A stretch of 38,655 nt of DNA from Bacteroidaceae bacterium (GTDB lineage: Bacteria > Bacteroidota > Bacteroidia > Bacteroidales > Bacteroidaceae): NCBI GenBank assembly GCA_017536695.1, contig JAFXGX010000079.1, forward strand, positions 1 through 38,655. The letters run 5' to 3'. This document shows, one piece after another, positions 1 through 6,754 of this stretch. The notes beneath the pieces are model-generated. The model made no database searches. It had not been told where the DNA came from and saw nothing but the letters and a program-made list of their open reading frames with translations. Numbering within the stretch: position 1 is the stretch's first letter; every line of letters starts with the position of its first letter. The position numbers and the translations under genes are program-made.

Positions 1-447
1 CATGAAGAGTGCCGATGGTATGAGATAGACCATATAGTCGCGCACAAGCGGCAGCAGTGACGGAGAAGCACCCAACCAAAGCGATATACGCTCGGGCATT
101 GCAAGCACAAGCGCTGTAACAGCAAGGACAAAAAGCCCCGAGAAGAGCATTGCCTGGGTAGTGTTGATGCGTGCGGCCTTGACATTCTCTTTAGAGAGAT
201 GTATTGAGGCTACAACAGACGCACCCATTCCCATCATGAGCGCGAAGCCCGAGAGCACAAGGAATATGGGATAGCAGATGTTTATCGCCGCTATTCCGTG
301 GCTGCCCACGCCCCACCCCACGAACATGCCGTCGGCCACCGTAAGCAGCGACCAGCTTGCCATGCCCATCAATGTGGGGAAAAATATCTGTCTGAAAAGT
401 CTGGAAACCTTTACCGTTCCAAAATCAATATCATCTCTGCCTGACAT
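1..447 (-). CDS. MATE family efflux transporter, N-terminal part (cut by window edge)
   Basis: First 149 residues of a multidrug and toxin extrusion (MATE) family antiporter; the remainder lies left of the window. Proteins of this family sit in the inner membrane and export cationic drugs or metabolites in exchange for Na+ or H+. The start is the ATG at 447-445. A short polar leader is followed by hydrophobic segments at about residues 21-45, 51-80, 97-117 and 130-149. The first helix carries the proline and the later VADG motif usual for MATE helix 1, and the second has a glycine/methionine-rich face (LMMGMGAS). A possible -7 element (TATTTTTG, 479-472 on the minus strand) lies 25 bases upstream, without a good -33 element. 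The substrate cannot be told from this fragment. Confidence 0.85.
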   Translation of the reverse strand, partial: MSGRDDIDFGTVKVSRLFRQIFFPTLMGMASWSLLTVADGMFVGWGVGSHGIAAINICYPIFLVLSGFALMMGMGASVVASIHLSKENVKAARINTTQAMLFSGLFVLAVTALVLAMPERISLWLGASPSLLPLVRDYMVYLIPSALFM

Positions 448-807
448 AATTGTTAATTTCGCGGTTTACCGCAAAAATAACAATTGAAACTGAAAACTGA
501 AAGGTGAAAGCGGAAAAGTTCAAGCACCGATGGTTTTATACAGAAATAAAAAGCTAAAGCCCAGACCATCTAAGCCTATAGTTTTCATCTGAGTTCTTTT
601 ATCTGTACTCTGTTGGCTGTACTCAATAAAGTTTCTCACAGACCCCCTCCCCTGCGGGACTCCCCCTAACTTAGAGGGAGAGTTTTTAGTTAGTAAACTT
701 TCCTCTGTCATCTTTAACCCCACTTCGTGGGCTTGAACCTTGGCTGCGCTCGCTGTAAAAGCTCAAGTAAACTTGGCTTTCGCTCGCTTGGCACAAGCTT
801 TCATCTT
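448..807. repeat. Intergenic region with small palindromes and TGAAAG/GATGAAA-type short repeats
   Basis: No convincing gene in these 360 bases. They hold purine-rich short repeats (gaaaactgaaaggtgaaag near 490-510), a small hairpin around the stem CCCAC/GTGGG (720-732), and an imperfect hairpin AAAGCTCAAGT/ACTTGGCTTT (757-779). A run of TTTCATC-type heptamers (about 798-829) extends into the end of the acetyltransferase gene. Short open frames in both directions lack support and look like chance frames. Confidence 0.5.
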
Positions 808-1302
808 TCATCTGTCATCTTTCATCTTTTGATACGCATCCCGCGGGTCGTCGTTGGCAAGGTATATGACACCGCAATACTCAAAGCCGTAACGGCGCAG
901 TATGTGGTGCATTATCACATTGTCGCGGTGCGTGTCAATGCGCACTGTTGAGCATCGTTCAAAAGCCCAGTCAAGCAGACGGCGGGCACATCCCTTGCCG
1001 GGCGCAGCAACCGCAATGCGGTGAATCACATGATAAGGTTCGTCATTTAGCCATGCGCCGCCATCGATTACCGAATATGTCGGGTCTGGCCCGGGGATGA
1101 ATGCCATAGTCGCAACAACAGTGTCATCGTCGCACATCACATAGCACACTCCCGCATCAATATCCCCGCGCACAATCTCCTGTGAAGGGTAACCGCTGCC
1201 CCACTGGTGCATGTTGCCGCTTGCGCGCATGATGCCCTTTGCACAATCAAAGATGTGCATCAGCGCGGGGATATCATTATATGTTGCTTTGCGAATGTTC
1301 AT
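808..1302 (-). CDS. GNAT family N-acetyltransferase
   Basis: A 164-residue protein of the GCN5-related N-acetyltransferase superfamily, which moves the acetyl group of acetyl-CoA to an amine of a small molecule or protein. The conserved acetyl-CoA-binding segment is visible at about residues 93-110 (HRIAVAAPGKGCARRLLDWA), where PGKGCA matches the R/Q-x-x-G-x-G/A loop. The following IDTHRDNVIMHHILRRYGF block is the usual motif B with the late Tyr/Phe. The substrate is unknown. The ATG at 1302-1300 is preferred over the upstream frame (1392), because the extra 30 residues are Cys/Ser-rich low-complexity sequence and the protein aligns with the fold from MNIRKATYND. The last codons (KMKDDR) fall inside a GATGAAA heptamer run, so the C-terminal tail may have been shaped by that repeat. 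Confidence 0.85.
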   Translation of the reverse strand: MNIRKATYNDIPALMHIFDCAKGIMRASGNMHQWGSGYPSQEIVRGDIDAGVCYVMCDDDTVVATMAFIPGPDPTYSVIDGGAWLNDEPYHVIHRIAVAAPGKGCARRLLDWAFERCSTVRIDTHRDNVIMHHILRRYGFEYCGVIYLANDDPRDAYQKMKDDR

Positions 1303-1556
1303 ATAAACGGTAAAGTGAAAGGTAAGGCTTCGACAACATGAGCAGTGAAAGGTCGCAAGTAGCGCAGATATGGTTTTCGCCCTGCGGGTCACGGTCGGCG
1401 AGTGCTGTTTGCAAGCGAGTTAAATATCAAGTTTGCTTGAATATTCAGCCACGAACGCATCCGACATTCGCAAAGCAACATATAAATTTAAACAGCTTCT
1501 TAAAATGTAGGGCTTGACGTAGAATGTGGCGAGCCGGACATAATGTCCGATGCTTG
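1303..1556. other. Intergenic region with short inverted repeats
   Basis: No gene seen. The region has a near-palindrome ATATCAAG-TTTG-CTTGAATAT (1426-1446), and a 12-base inverted repeat with one mismatch (1457-1468 and 1542-1553, gcatccgacatt / aatgtccgatgc). A 6-bp hairpin CGGACA/TGTCCG lies at about 1535-1549, just past the stop of the TIR-STING-like gene. No T-run follows it, so it is not a clear intrinsic terminator. Confidence 0.4.
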
Positions 1557-2753
1557 CTATTTTAAAATATCACTGATACTCGTGACAAAAGTTACATGAA
1601 TTGAGTCGGGTCCCAATATCTCATTTGCCTGATGAATAAATATGTCGGTATATTCCTCTATCATGGCATCAATTTCAATATCCTTATATATTTGCTTCTC
1701 TTTTTTGATTTTGGCTATTGCCAGGAAGGTACTTGTTGTAGAGGCAAAATCAAGGTATTTTCCCTCGAGTACATTGTCGGGGGTTGAACAAAGTCTATGC
1801 ACGTTTGATCCGCGCGGCATTCTTGTTTTCAAGGTCACTTGCTTGATTGTATCAAGCATAAGTACGTCGGTTACATAAGCCGATATTGAATTGAACCTAT
1901 CAACATGGTCATGATTGAGGTCTTTTGAACGTGTTGGCATATGGACATATATATGAGATTCTGGCTCGTTTGTCTTTATATATTCAATTACCGGTGAGAG
2001 AAAATTACGGACATATCCTGTCACAACCGAATACGGGAATATCTCTTTCTCAAGTTGGACAATTTCCTTTTGTTTTTCGATAATCTCTTCTTGAGTTTTC
2101 ACCAATTGGTGTTGATTATAGATCCAGTTGGCAATAAAGAAACCAAAAGCCAATAAGATTATACCGGACAACCACTTGAGCAATCTCTTTTCTTTTCTCT
2201 TTTTCTGTGAATATATTTGATACCTGTCATATATCTTCTTAAAGTCAACCTTAAGCAAGAATGAAACAATATGATAGAAACAGTAGCTGTTCATTTCGTT
2301 CTTGGGCTCAAACATGGGCTTGTATATAGGGCAATTGCGATTCAGAATCTCAGTATTCCTTATAGCTTTAGGCAGAAACTCCTCCTCGACACTATCTATG
2401 AATACAGGGAGTATAAGACCGGTGTCGTTATTGTGAGTAGCAAGGAAACATTCAACTTCGTGGTTAACGAATTCCGACTCAGCGGATTTGGAAGAACATA
2501 TAAGAATCAAATAACGGGAGTTCTTTATACATTCTTTGATTCTATCCTCGAAATACTTGTCGGTAATAGACAACTCTTTGGTGTCTATAAAGACTTTACG
2601 TATTCTTTCGGGATCATCGGGGCAGTTCTCCTTATCAACCAATTTCTTGGGATAAGGATACTTTTCTAGTTTTTTATGAATCCAATTTGCGACTTTCTCG
2701 TCTACACATCCTCGTTTGTAACTGATGAATGCAAAATATCTTTCAGTCTCCAT
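1557..2753 (-). CDS. TIR - transmembrane - STING-like protein (candidate membrane-bound CBASS-type effector)
   Basis: A 398-residue protein in four parts. Residues 4-165 form a TIR domain: FAFISYKR is strand A, and SAESEFVNHE carries the glutamate (E99) at the position of the catalytic residue of NAD-cleaving TIRs. Residues 193-212 form one membrane helix, and 213-240 a charged coiled coil. Residues 241-398 resemble STING when compared from memory: TGYVRNFLSPVIEYI matches the N-terminal helix, HIYVHMPT the first core strand, LKTRMPRG the lid region, and YLDFASTTSTFLAIAK the ligand-loop segment of human STING (EYATPLQTLFAMSQ) or the PTTL segment of bacterial STING. Known bacterial TIR-STING proteins (Cap12) bind c-di-GMP made by a neighbouring CD-NTase and then destroy NAD+. 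None of this is shown here, and no CD-NTase is nearby. It lies 48 bases after the TIR-WD40 gene with no clear promoter between, so the two are probably co-transcribed. The TIR call is firm; the STING call is inference. Confidence 0.75.
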   Translation of the reverse strand: METERYFAFISYKRGCVDEKVANWIHKKLEKYPYPKKLVDKENCPDDPERIRKVFIDTKELSITDKYFEDRIKECIKNSRYLILICSSKSAESEFVNHEVECFLATHNNDTGLILPVFIDSVEEEFLPKAIRNTEILNRNCPIYKPMFEPKNEMNSYCFYHIVSFLLKVDFKKIYDRYQIYSQKKRKEKRLLKWLSGIILLAFGFFIANWIYNQHQLVKTQEEIIEKQKEIVQLEKEIFPYSVVTGYVRNFLSPVIEYIKTNEPESHIYVHMPTRSKDLNHDHVDRFNSISAYVTDVLMLDTIKQVTLKTRMPRGSNVHRLCSTPDNVLEGKYLDFASTTSTFLAIAKIKKEKQIYKDIEIDAMIEEYTDIFIHQANEILGPDSIHVTFVTSISDILK

Positions 2754-2801
2754 AGCAATATTTATTTAAAGATTAACGCTACAAAATTTTTATGACAGCA
2801 A

Positions 2802-4721
2802 TCATTCCAGATTATATTCCGCTTTTTCTTCCTCGCTCAGCGACCAATCATGCTCCAGGTCGTTGCGGTATTTGTCAATAAGTTCCTCTAAAGGCGGGAA
2901 TTCCCACACCTTTGCGGTCTTGTCCCATTCCCATGATGCTGTTACAATATATTTACCGTTGGGGCTGAATTGGGCGGAGTAGACAGGACCTTCATGCCTT
3001 AACGACTCGGTAACAGGTTCTCCTGTCTTGGCATCCCACACCCTTGCGGTATAGTCATAAGATGCCGTTACAATATATTTTCCGTCGGGGCTGAATTGGG
3101 CGGAGTTTACAGAATTTTCATGCTTTAACGGCTCGGTAACCGGTTCTCCCGTCTTGGCATCCCACACCCTTGCGGTGTTGTCATCAGATGCCGTTACAAT
3201 ATATTTTCCGTCGGGGCTGAATTGGGCGGAGTTTACAGAATTTTCATGCTTTAACGGCTCAGTAACAGGTTCTCCAGTCCTTGCATTCCACACCCTTGCG
3301 GTGTTGTCCCATGATGATGTTACAATATATTTCCCGTCGGGGCTGAATTGGGCGGAGTTGACCCAATTTTCATGCATTAACGGCTCGGTAACAGGTTCTC
3401 CAGTCCTTGCATTCCACACCCTTGCGGTGTTGTCCCATGATGCTGTTACAATATATTTCCCGTCGGGGCTGAATTGGGCGGACTTGACATAATCTTCATG
3501 CTTTAACGGCTCGGTAAGCTGTTCTCCTGTCTTGGCATACCACACCCTTGCGGTGTTGTCACTTGATGCCGTTACAATATATTTTCCGTCGGGGCTGAAT
3601 TGGGCGGAGTAGACAGGACCTTCATGCCTTAATGACTCGGTAACAGGTTCTCCAGTCTTGGCATCCCACACCCTTGCAGTATAGTCATAAGATGCCGTTA
3701 CAATATATTTTCCGTCGGGGCTGAATTGGGCGGAGTTGACACTATCTTCATGCTTTAACGGCTCGGTAACCGGTTCTCCAGTCTTTGCATCCCACACCCT
3801 TGCGGTGTTGTCATCAAATGCCGTTACAATATATTTTCCGTCGGGGCTGAATTGGGCGGAATTGACCTGATTTACATGCTGTAGAATGCTCTGGCTGTAT
3901 ATTCCCTCCTTCTGAGGTTTATCACACTCCCTCAGCATTATTTCAGCTTCCGGCACATATGGCCTGTCCATGTTCTTCAAATCCTTCGGCAAAGCATAAA
4001 GTGCCATGCGTAATGCCTTGGTTATATTACCTTTGTCATATTCCTTTTGTGCTTCGCTTGCAAGATACTTGGATTGGGATATCAACAATTTATTCTGTTT
4101 TTCTTTTATCTCATTGTTGGCCCAATAGAAATATCCGCTGATAAGCATAGAAACAACGACCATAAAAGCAGCTATGGTACCCCATATGATACGGCGTTTT
4201 TTCTGCTCGCGTGTATGACGTTGCCAGAGAGTGTCGAAACGCAGGCCGAACATTCGGGCCAGTATCTTTATGGCGGCAGCCTCTCGCCCTATTTCATTGA
4301 CATTTGCAGCAAGAAGTTCTTTGTTACCCTTCATGTTGAGTAGCGCTTCGGGATAACATTCCGTTGCTTCATCTCCCGAAAATGGAACTCCTTCAATTAC
4401 ATATGGAATTATGCGGTCGGCACGACCAGAATCAATGAAAGATTGTGCTTCTTTACAAACCCAAGGACTCTTGGCGCTTCGTGGAGAGCATACAATAATA
4501 AGCCACTGGGAGTCATTGAGAGCTTTCTTTATCTCTTCTGCCAATATTCCAGGTGTCAGGTCTGTAACATCTCGGAATATAGGACGTACATTCTTTGGCA
4601 AATCTGTACGCCCGTTCAGGTTAGTGGGGAAACGGTAATGCTCAAGTTTATCCTGCAGACATTTTGCCTGCTTTTCATCTTCGCGTTTGTAACTTATGAA
4701 TGCATAATATCTCTTATCCAT
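2802..4721 (-). CDS. Membrane TIR domain protein with eight WD40 repeats
   Basis: A 639-residue protein. Residues 4-165 form a TIR domain, with YYAFISYKR as strand A and SPRSAKSPWVCKEA carrying the likely catalytic glutamate E91. A basic stretch precedes a membrane helix at about 177-199 and a short coiled-coil linker. Residues from about 280 to 610 form eight WD40 blades of 42 residues, each with SAQFSPDGKYIVTAS and TARVWDAKTGEP; a charged tail ends the protein. TIR domains of this kind can cleave NAD+ or act as scaffolds. WD40 propellers usually bind protein partners, so a membrane sensor-effector role in defence is likely but unproven. The eight repeats are almost identical in DNA at a 126-base period. 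The gene starts 17 bases after a predicted transcription start and probably leads an operon with the TIR-STING-like gene. Confidence 0.9.
   Translation of the reverse strand: MDKRYYAFISYKREDEKQAKCLQDKLEHYRFPTNLNGRTDLPKNVRPIFRDVTDLTPGILAEEIKKALNDSQWLIIVCSPRSAKSPWVCKEAQSFIDSGRADRIIPYVIEGVPFSGDEATECYPEALLNMKGNKELLAANVNEIGREAAAIKILARMFGLRFDTLWQRHTREQKKRRIIWGTIAAFMVVVSMLISGYFYWANNEIKEKQNKLLISQSKYLASEAQKEYDKGNITKALRMALYALPKDLKNMDRPYVPEAEIMLRECDKPQKEGIYSQSILQHVNQVNSAQFSPDGKYIVTAFDDNTARVWDAKTGEPVTEPLKHEDSVNSAQFSPDGKYIVTASYDYTARVWDAKTGEPVTESLRHEGPVYSAQFSPDGKYIVTASSDNTARVWYAKTGEQLTEPLKHEDYVKSAQFSPDGKYIVTASWDNTARVWNARTGEPVTEPLMHENWVNSAQFSPDGKYIVTSSWDNTARVWNARTGEPVTEPLKHENSVNSAQFSPDGKYIVTASDDNTARVWDAKTGEPVTEPLKHENSVNSAQFSPDGKYIVTASYDYTARVWDAKTGEPVTESLRHEGPVYSAQFSPNGKYIVTASWEWDKTAKVWEFPPLEELIDKYRNDLEHDWSLSEEEKAEYNLE
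2941..3950 (-). repeat. Eight 126-base tandem repeats encoding WD40 blades
   Basis: The string gttacaatatat recurs at 2941, 3067, 3193, 3319, 3445, 3571, 3697 and 3823, an exact 126-base period. The copies differ at only a few bases, mostly in the codons of the variable loop (AFDD, SYDY, SSDN, SWDN, SSWD, SDDN) and in the EPLKHE/ESLRHE segment. The block whose unit begins at 3697 and the block at 3067 encode the same variable segment (SYDYTARVW then ESLRHEGPVYS), which points to duplication of repeat blocks. Confidence 0.9.
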
Positions 4722-4744
4722 AATAATGCTGTGATTGTGTACAA

Positions 4745-4776
4745 CAAATATATATCATTCCCCCAAAGCAAGCAAA
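4745..4776 (-). promoter_or_regulatory. Bacteroidota-type promoter of the TIR operon
   Basis: On the minus strand TTTG (4776-4773), 20 bases, then TATATTTG (4752-4745). This fits the -33/-7 pattern of the main Bacteroidota sigma factor and would start transcription near 4738, about 17 bases before the ATG of the TIR-WD40 gene. Confidence 0.7.
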
Positions 4777-4849
4777 CATATATTTACCTTATTTAAAAAC
4801 TTATTTATCGTTAAACAATACTAATTTTATCGTTTTTCTTGATTGTTTT

Positions 4850-4880
4850 ATTGTTTTACGATAAATTTGATGTACATTTG
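4850..4880 (+). promoter_or_regulatory. Promoter of the DUF2975-XRE operon
   Basis: ATTG (4850-4853), 19 bases, TACATTTG (4873-4880), which is a good -7 with a near-consensus -33. It gives a leader of about 125 bases before the ATG at 5012. The leader contains one copy of a dispersed repeat (4889-4920). Confidence 0.6.
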
Positions 4881-4888
4881 CAGTGAGC

Positions 4889-4920
4889 AGAGATTCCTCA
4901 CTACGTATCGGAATGACAAA
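4889..4920 (+). repeat. Dispersed intergenic repeat motif, copy 1
   Basis: Contains GAGATTCCTC, then CTACG, then CGGAATGACAAA. Similar strings occur at 6572-6607 and 38207-38246. It lies in the untranslated leader of the DUF2975-XRE operon. Confidence 0.5.
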
Positions 4921-5011
4921 ACAAAGCTTTGTTTTGGGTCGGTCCCGTGGTACTCAAGTTGCAGCAGAGGATTATGCTTGCATTATTTACCGTTTAAAAA
5001 CACTCAAAATT

Positions 5012-5491
5012 ATGGAAACAAAAGGTTACAAAGGAATGATGGCAGTGACAATATTCGCGTCGTTGTTGTGTGTTGTGAGCATTGTATGGATTTTAGTCCA
5101 GAGCTATTTTGTATGTACAGAAAGCGGCGAAGGCTGCATTGTATGGCATGAGGAGTTCTACCCACTCCAGGCAGGGATATTCGCCGGGCGTCTGCTGTTC
5201 AAGTCAATGTCCTATGCTCTTATCATTGTTTTTCTCATCAAACAGCTGAATGCCATAAAAAGCGGTGTGCTTTTTCCGAACGTCAATGTAAAGATTATCT
5301 ATTCGATTGTAGCGTGCTATTTGATAGGTAACATCTGTGATGACAATATATCGACAGCCTTAATCTGTGGAGACAACGGAGCGTTTGTAATAAACAGTGA
5401 CACATTGCTCTATGCCGCATTGCTTGTGATTTTTGCACTTATATATAAGGTTGCCGTAAAAGTGAGCGAGGAGAATAATTTAACGATATAA
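5012..5491 (+). CDS. DUF2975-type membrane protein
   Basis: A 159-residue protein with four membrane helices (about residues 10-31, 60-77, 93-107 and 131-146). Its size, helix layout and position directly before a short XRE regulator match DUF2975 proteins, whose function is not known to me. The usual central motif is present as SGVLFPNVNVKIIYSIVA. The ATG at 5012 is chosen over the longer frame from 4883, because the upstream 43 codons come from leader and repeat DNA and the hydrophobic pattern begins after METKGYKG. It lies 10 bases before the XRE gene and is surely co-transcribed with it. A cysteine pair (C35, C42) in the first outer loop and another (C109, C119) in the second could form disulfides. 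Confidence 0.75.
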   Translation: METKGYKGMMAVTIFASLLCVVSIVWILVQSYFVCTESGEGCIVWHEEFYPLQAGIFAGRLLFKSMSYALIIVFLIKQLNAIKSGVLFPNVNVKIIYSIVACYLIGNICDDNISTALICGDNGAFVINSDTLLYAALLVIFALIYKVAVKVSEENNLTI

Positions 5492-5501
5492 AGAACGCAC
5501 T

Positions 5502-5705
5502 ATGTCAATAATAGTAAACATTGATGTCATGCTTGCGAAGCGCAAGATGACCTCGGGCGAACTTGCCGAGAAGGTGGGGATTACCCAGGCGAACCTCTCC
5601 ATCCTGAAGACAGGGAAGGCCAAAGCTGTGCGTTTCAGCACTCTCGAGGCGATATGCAAGGCTCTTGACTGCCAGCCTGGCGATATACTTGAATACAGGG
5701 AATAA
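5502..5705 (+). CDS. Small XRE-family (Cro/C1-type) helix-turn-helix regulator
   Basis: A 67-residue single-domain DNA-binding protein. MLAKRKMTSGELAEKVGITQANLSILKTGKAKAVRFSTLEAICKAL is a complete Cro/C1 helix-turn-helix, and the tail DCQPGDILEYRE is typical of the YozG-like group that travels with DUF2975 membrane proteins. It probably controls its own operon, and the membrane partner may modulate it, but neither is shown by the sequence. The next gene begins one base after its stop codon (TAA at 5703-5705, ATG at 5707), so the three genes form one operon. Confidence 0.9.
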   Translation: MSIIVNIDVMLAKRKMTSGELAEKVGITQANLSILKTGKAKAVRFSTLEAICKALDCQPGDILEYRE

Positions 5706-5706
5706 G

Positions 5707-6402
5707 ATGAAGAGGTTTGTTATAGTTTCAGTGCTTGCGGTATTGCTTGGTGTTTGCAATGCTGTGGCGCAAGAGCGCACCGTAACTCTGAAAGCAGCGA
5801 GTAGCGACAGCACCGCGCGCATATATGCATTGCCCGAAGCGGTTGTGTACAGCGGAAAGAAAAAGAGCAAGAAACTTGCAAACAAAGGAGTGCGCGTGGC
5901 GGGGGCAAGGACTGCGTGGACACCCGACAATCTTGGGCAGGAGATTGGTTCCGTCGTTGAGAGCGGCAATATATTCCGGGTGCAGGAAATATCATTCAAC
6001 GTGATGTCAAACGGCATTGCAGGCCTGAAATTATGCATAAACATTTATGCCTTGAATGAAGAGAAAATGCAGTACTGCAACATAATGCACACTCCAATGT
6101 ATGTAGATGTTCCCATGCTTTCTGCCAAGCAAGAACTGACAGCATACCCCACAGAAGAACTATTCCTTGCTCCCGGACGTTATTTTGTTGCCGTCAGAAT
6201 GACAGACTGCGACGCGGCAGTCAAAGAAAAATGGAGCGACAACACCATGTGGGACAACAGGAAAAGGTACAGCATGAGCAAGCAGAGCATTAACTTTCCG
6301 CTTTACCTCAAGAGCAGCTACACACGCAAAGGCACAGCCGATGAACTTGAAAAAGTCCCCGTCAATATGGGACTGACTGTGAAAGGCATTGAGTACAGAT
6401 AG
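5707..6402 (+). CDS. Exported protein of unknown function
   Basis: A 231-residue protein with a cleavable signal peptide (MKRFVIVSVLAVLLGVCNAVAQ, residues 1-22). The mature part has no domain I recognise. It is rich in alternating hydrophobic residues suggestive of beta-sandwich strands (for example FRVQEISFNVMSNGIAGLK and RYFVAVRMTDCD). It resembles in general style the carbohydrate-binding or adhesin-like domains exported by Bacteroidales, but that is only an impression. The ATG at 5707 is preferred over the in-frame ATG at 5665, since it follows the XRE stop by one base and begins a perfect signal sequence. As the third gene of the DUF2975-XRE operon it may be the regulated product. Confidence 0.75.
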   Translation: MKRFVIVSVLAVLLGVCNAVAQERTVTLKAASSDSTARIYALPEAVVYSGKKKSKKLANKGVRVAGARTAWTPDNLGQEIGSVVESGNIFRVQEISFNVMSNGIAGLKLCINIYALNEEKMQYCNIMHTPMYVDVPMLSAKQELTAYPTEELFLAPGRYFVAVRMTDCDAAVKEKWSDNTMWDNRKRYSMSKQSINFPLYLKSSYTRKGTADELEKVPVNMGLTVKGIEYR

Positions 6403-6419
6403 TGAGCAACCATATTATT

Positions 6420-6644
6420 AACGTGAGTTCGATATAAAATTTTCGCTATAAATTGGTGTGTTTGTATAGTGTTTGTCATCTCGACTATTCCTTAATGAAA
6501 ATATTAAAGAGGTTTTGATGAGCTTTAGCGAGTAACGTATGTGAGAGATCTCTTTTTTTTGCAATGTTTTTGAGATTTCTCGTCGCTACGCTCCATCGAA
6601 ATGACAGGTTCGCAATTTGAACGAGTTTATATCGAACTGACGTT
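6420..6644. mobile_element. MITE-like element with 19-base terminal inverted repeats
   Basis: Ends are 6420-6438 and 6626-6644 (aacgtgagttcgatataaa against aacgtcagttcgatataaa), matching at 18 of 19 bases. Inside are further nested inverted parts: TGTCATCTCGA near 6474 against TCGAAATGACA near 6596, and GAGAGATCTCT near 6543. It has no open frame for a transposase. It occupies most of the 353-base gap between the exported protein and the transporter. Without a second copy in this window I cannot prove it moves. Confidence 0.5.
6572..6607 (+). repeat. Dispersed intergenic repeat motif, copy 2
   Basis: GAGATTTCTC, then CGCTACG, then TCGAAATGACAGG. It lies inside the MITE-like element and is related to the copies at 4889-4920 and 38207-38246. 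Confidence 0.5.
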
Positions 6645-6754
6645 ATTATTATTGAAAATAGCAATAACACCTATTGACAGAAGTATGAGTTGAAGAGTGT
6701 GCCGTATGAGAGTTCTGCGGTAATTTTGCACGCTGAAATCCAAAGACATAAAAA

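Noticed and set aside
1535-1549. Hairpin after the TIR-STING-like gene considered as a terminator
   Set aside because: The stem is only six pairs and no T-run follows on the minus strand.
3154-3492. Plus-strand open frame opposite the WD40 repeats with its own internal repeats
   Set aside because: It is the complementary reading of the WD40 array; its repeats follow from the 126-base period, which is a multiple of three.
2941-3950. Tandem repeats considered as a CRISPR or satellite array
   Set aside because: The period is 126 bases without spacers and the units encode WD40 blades in one open frame.
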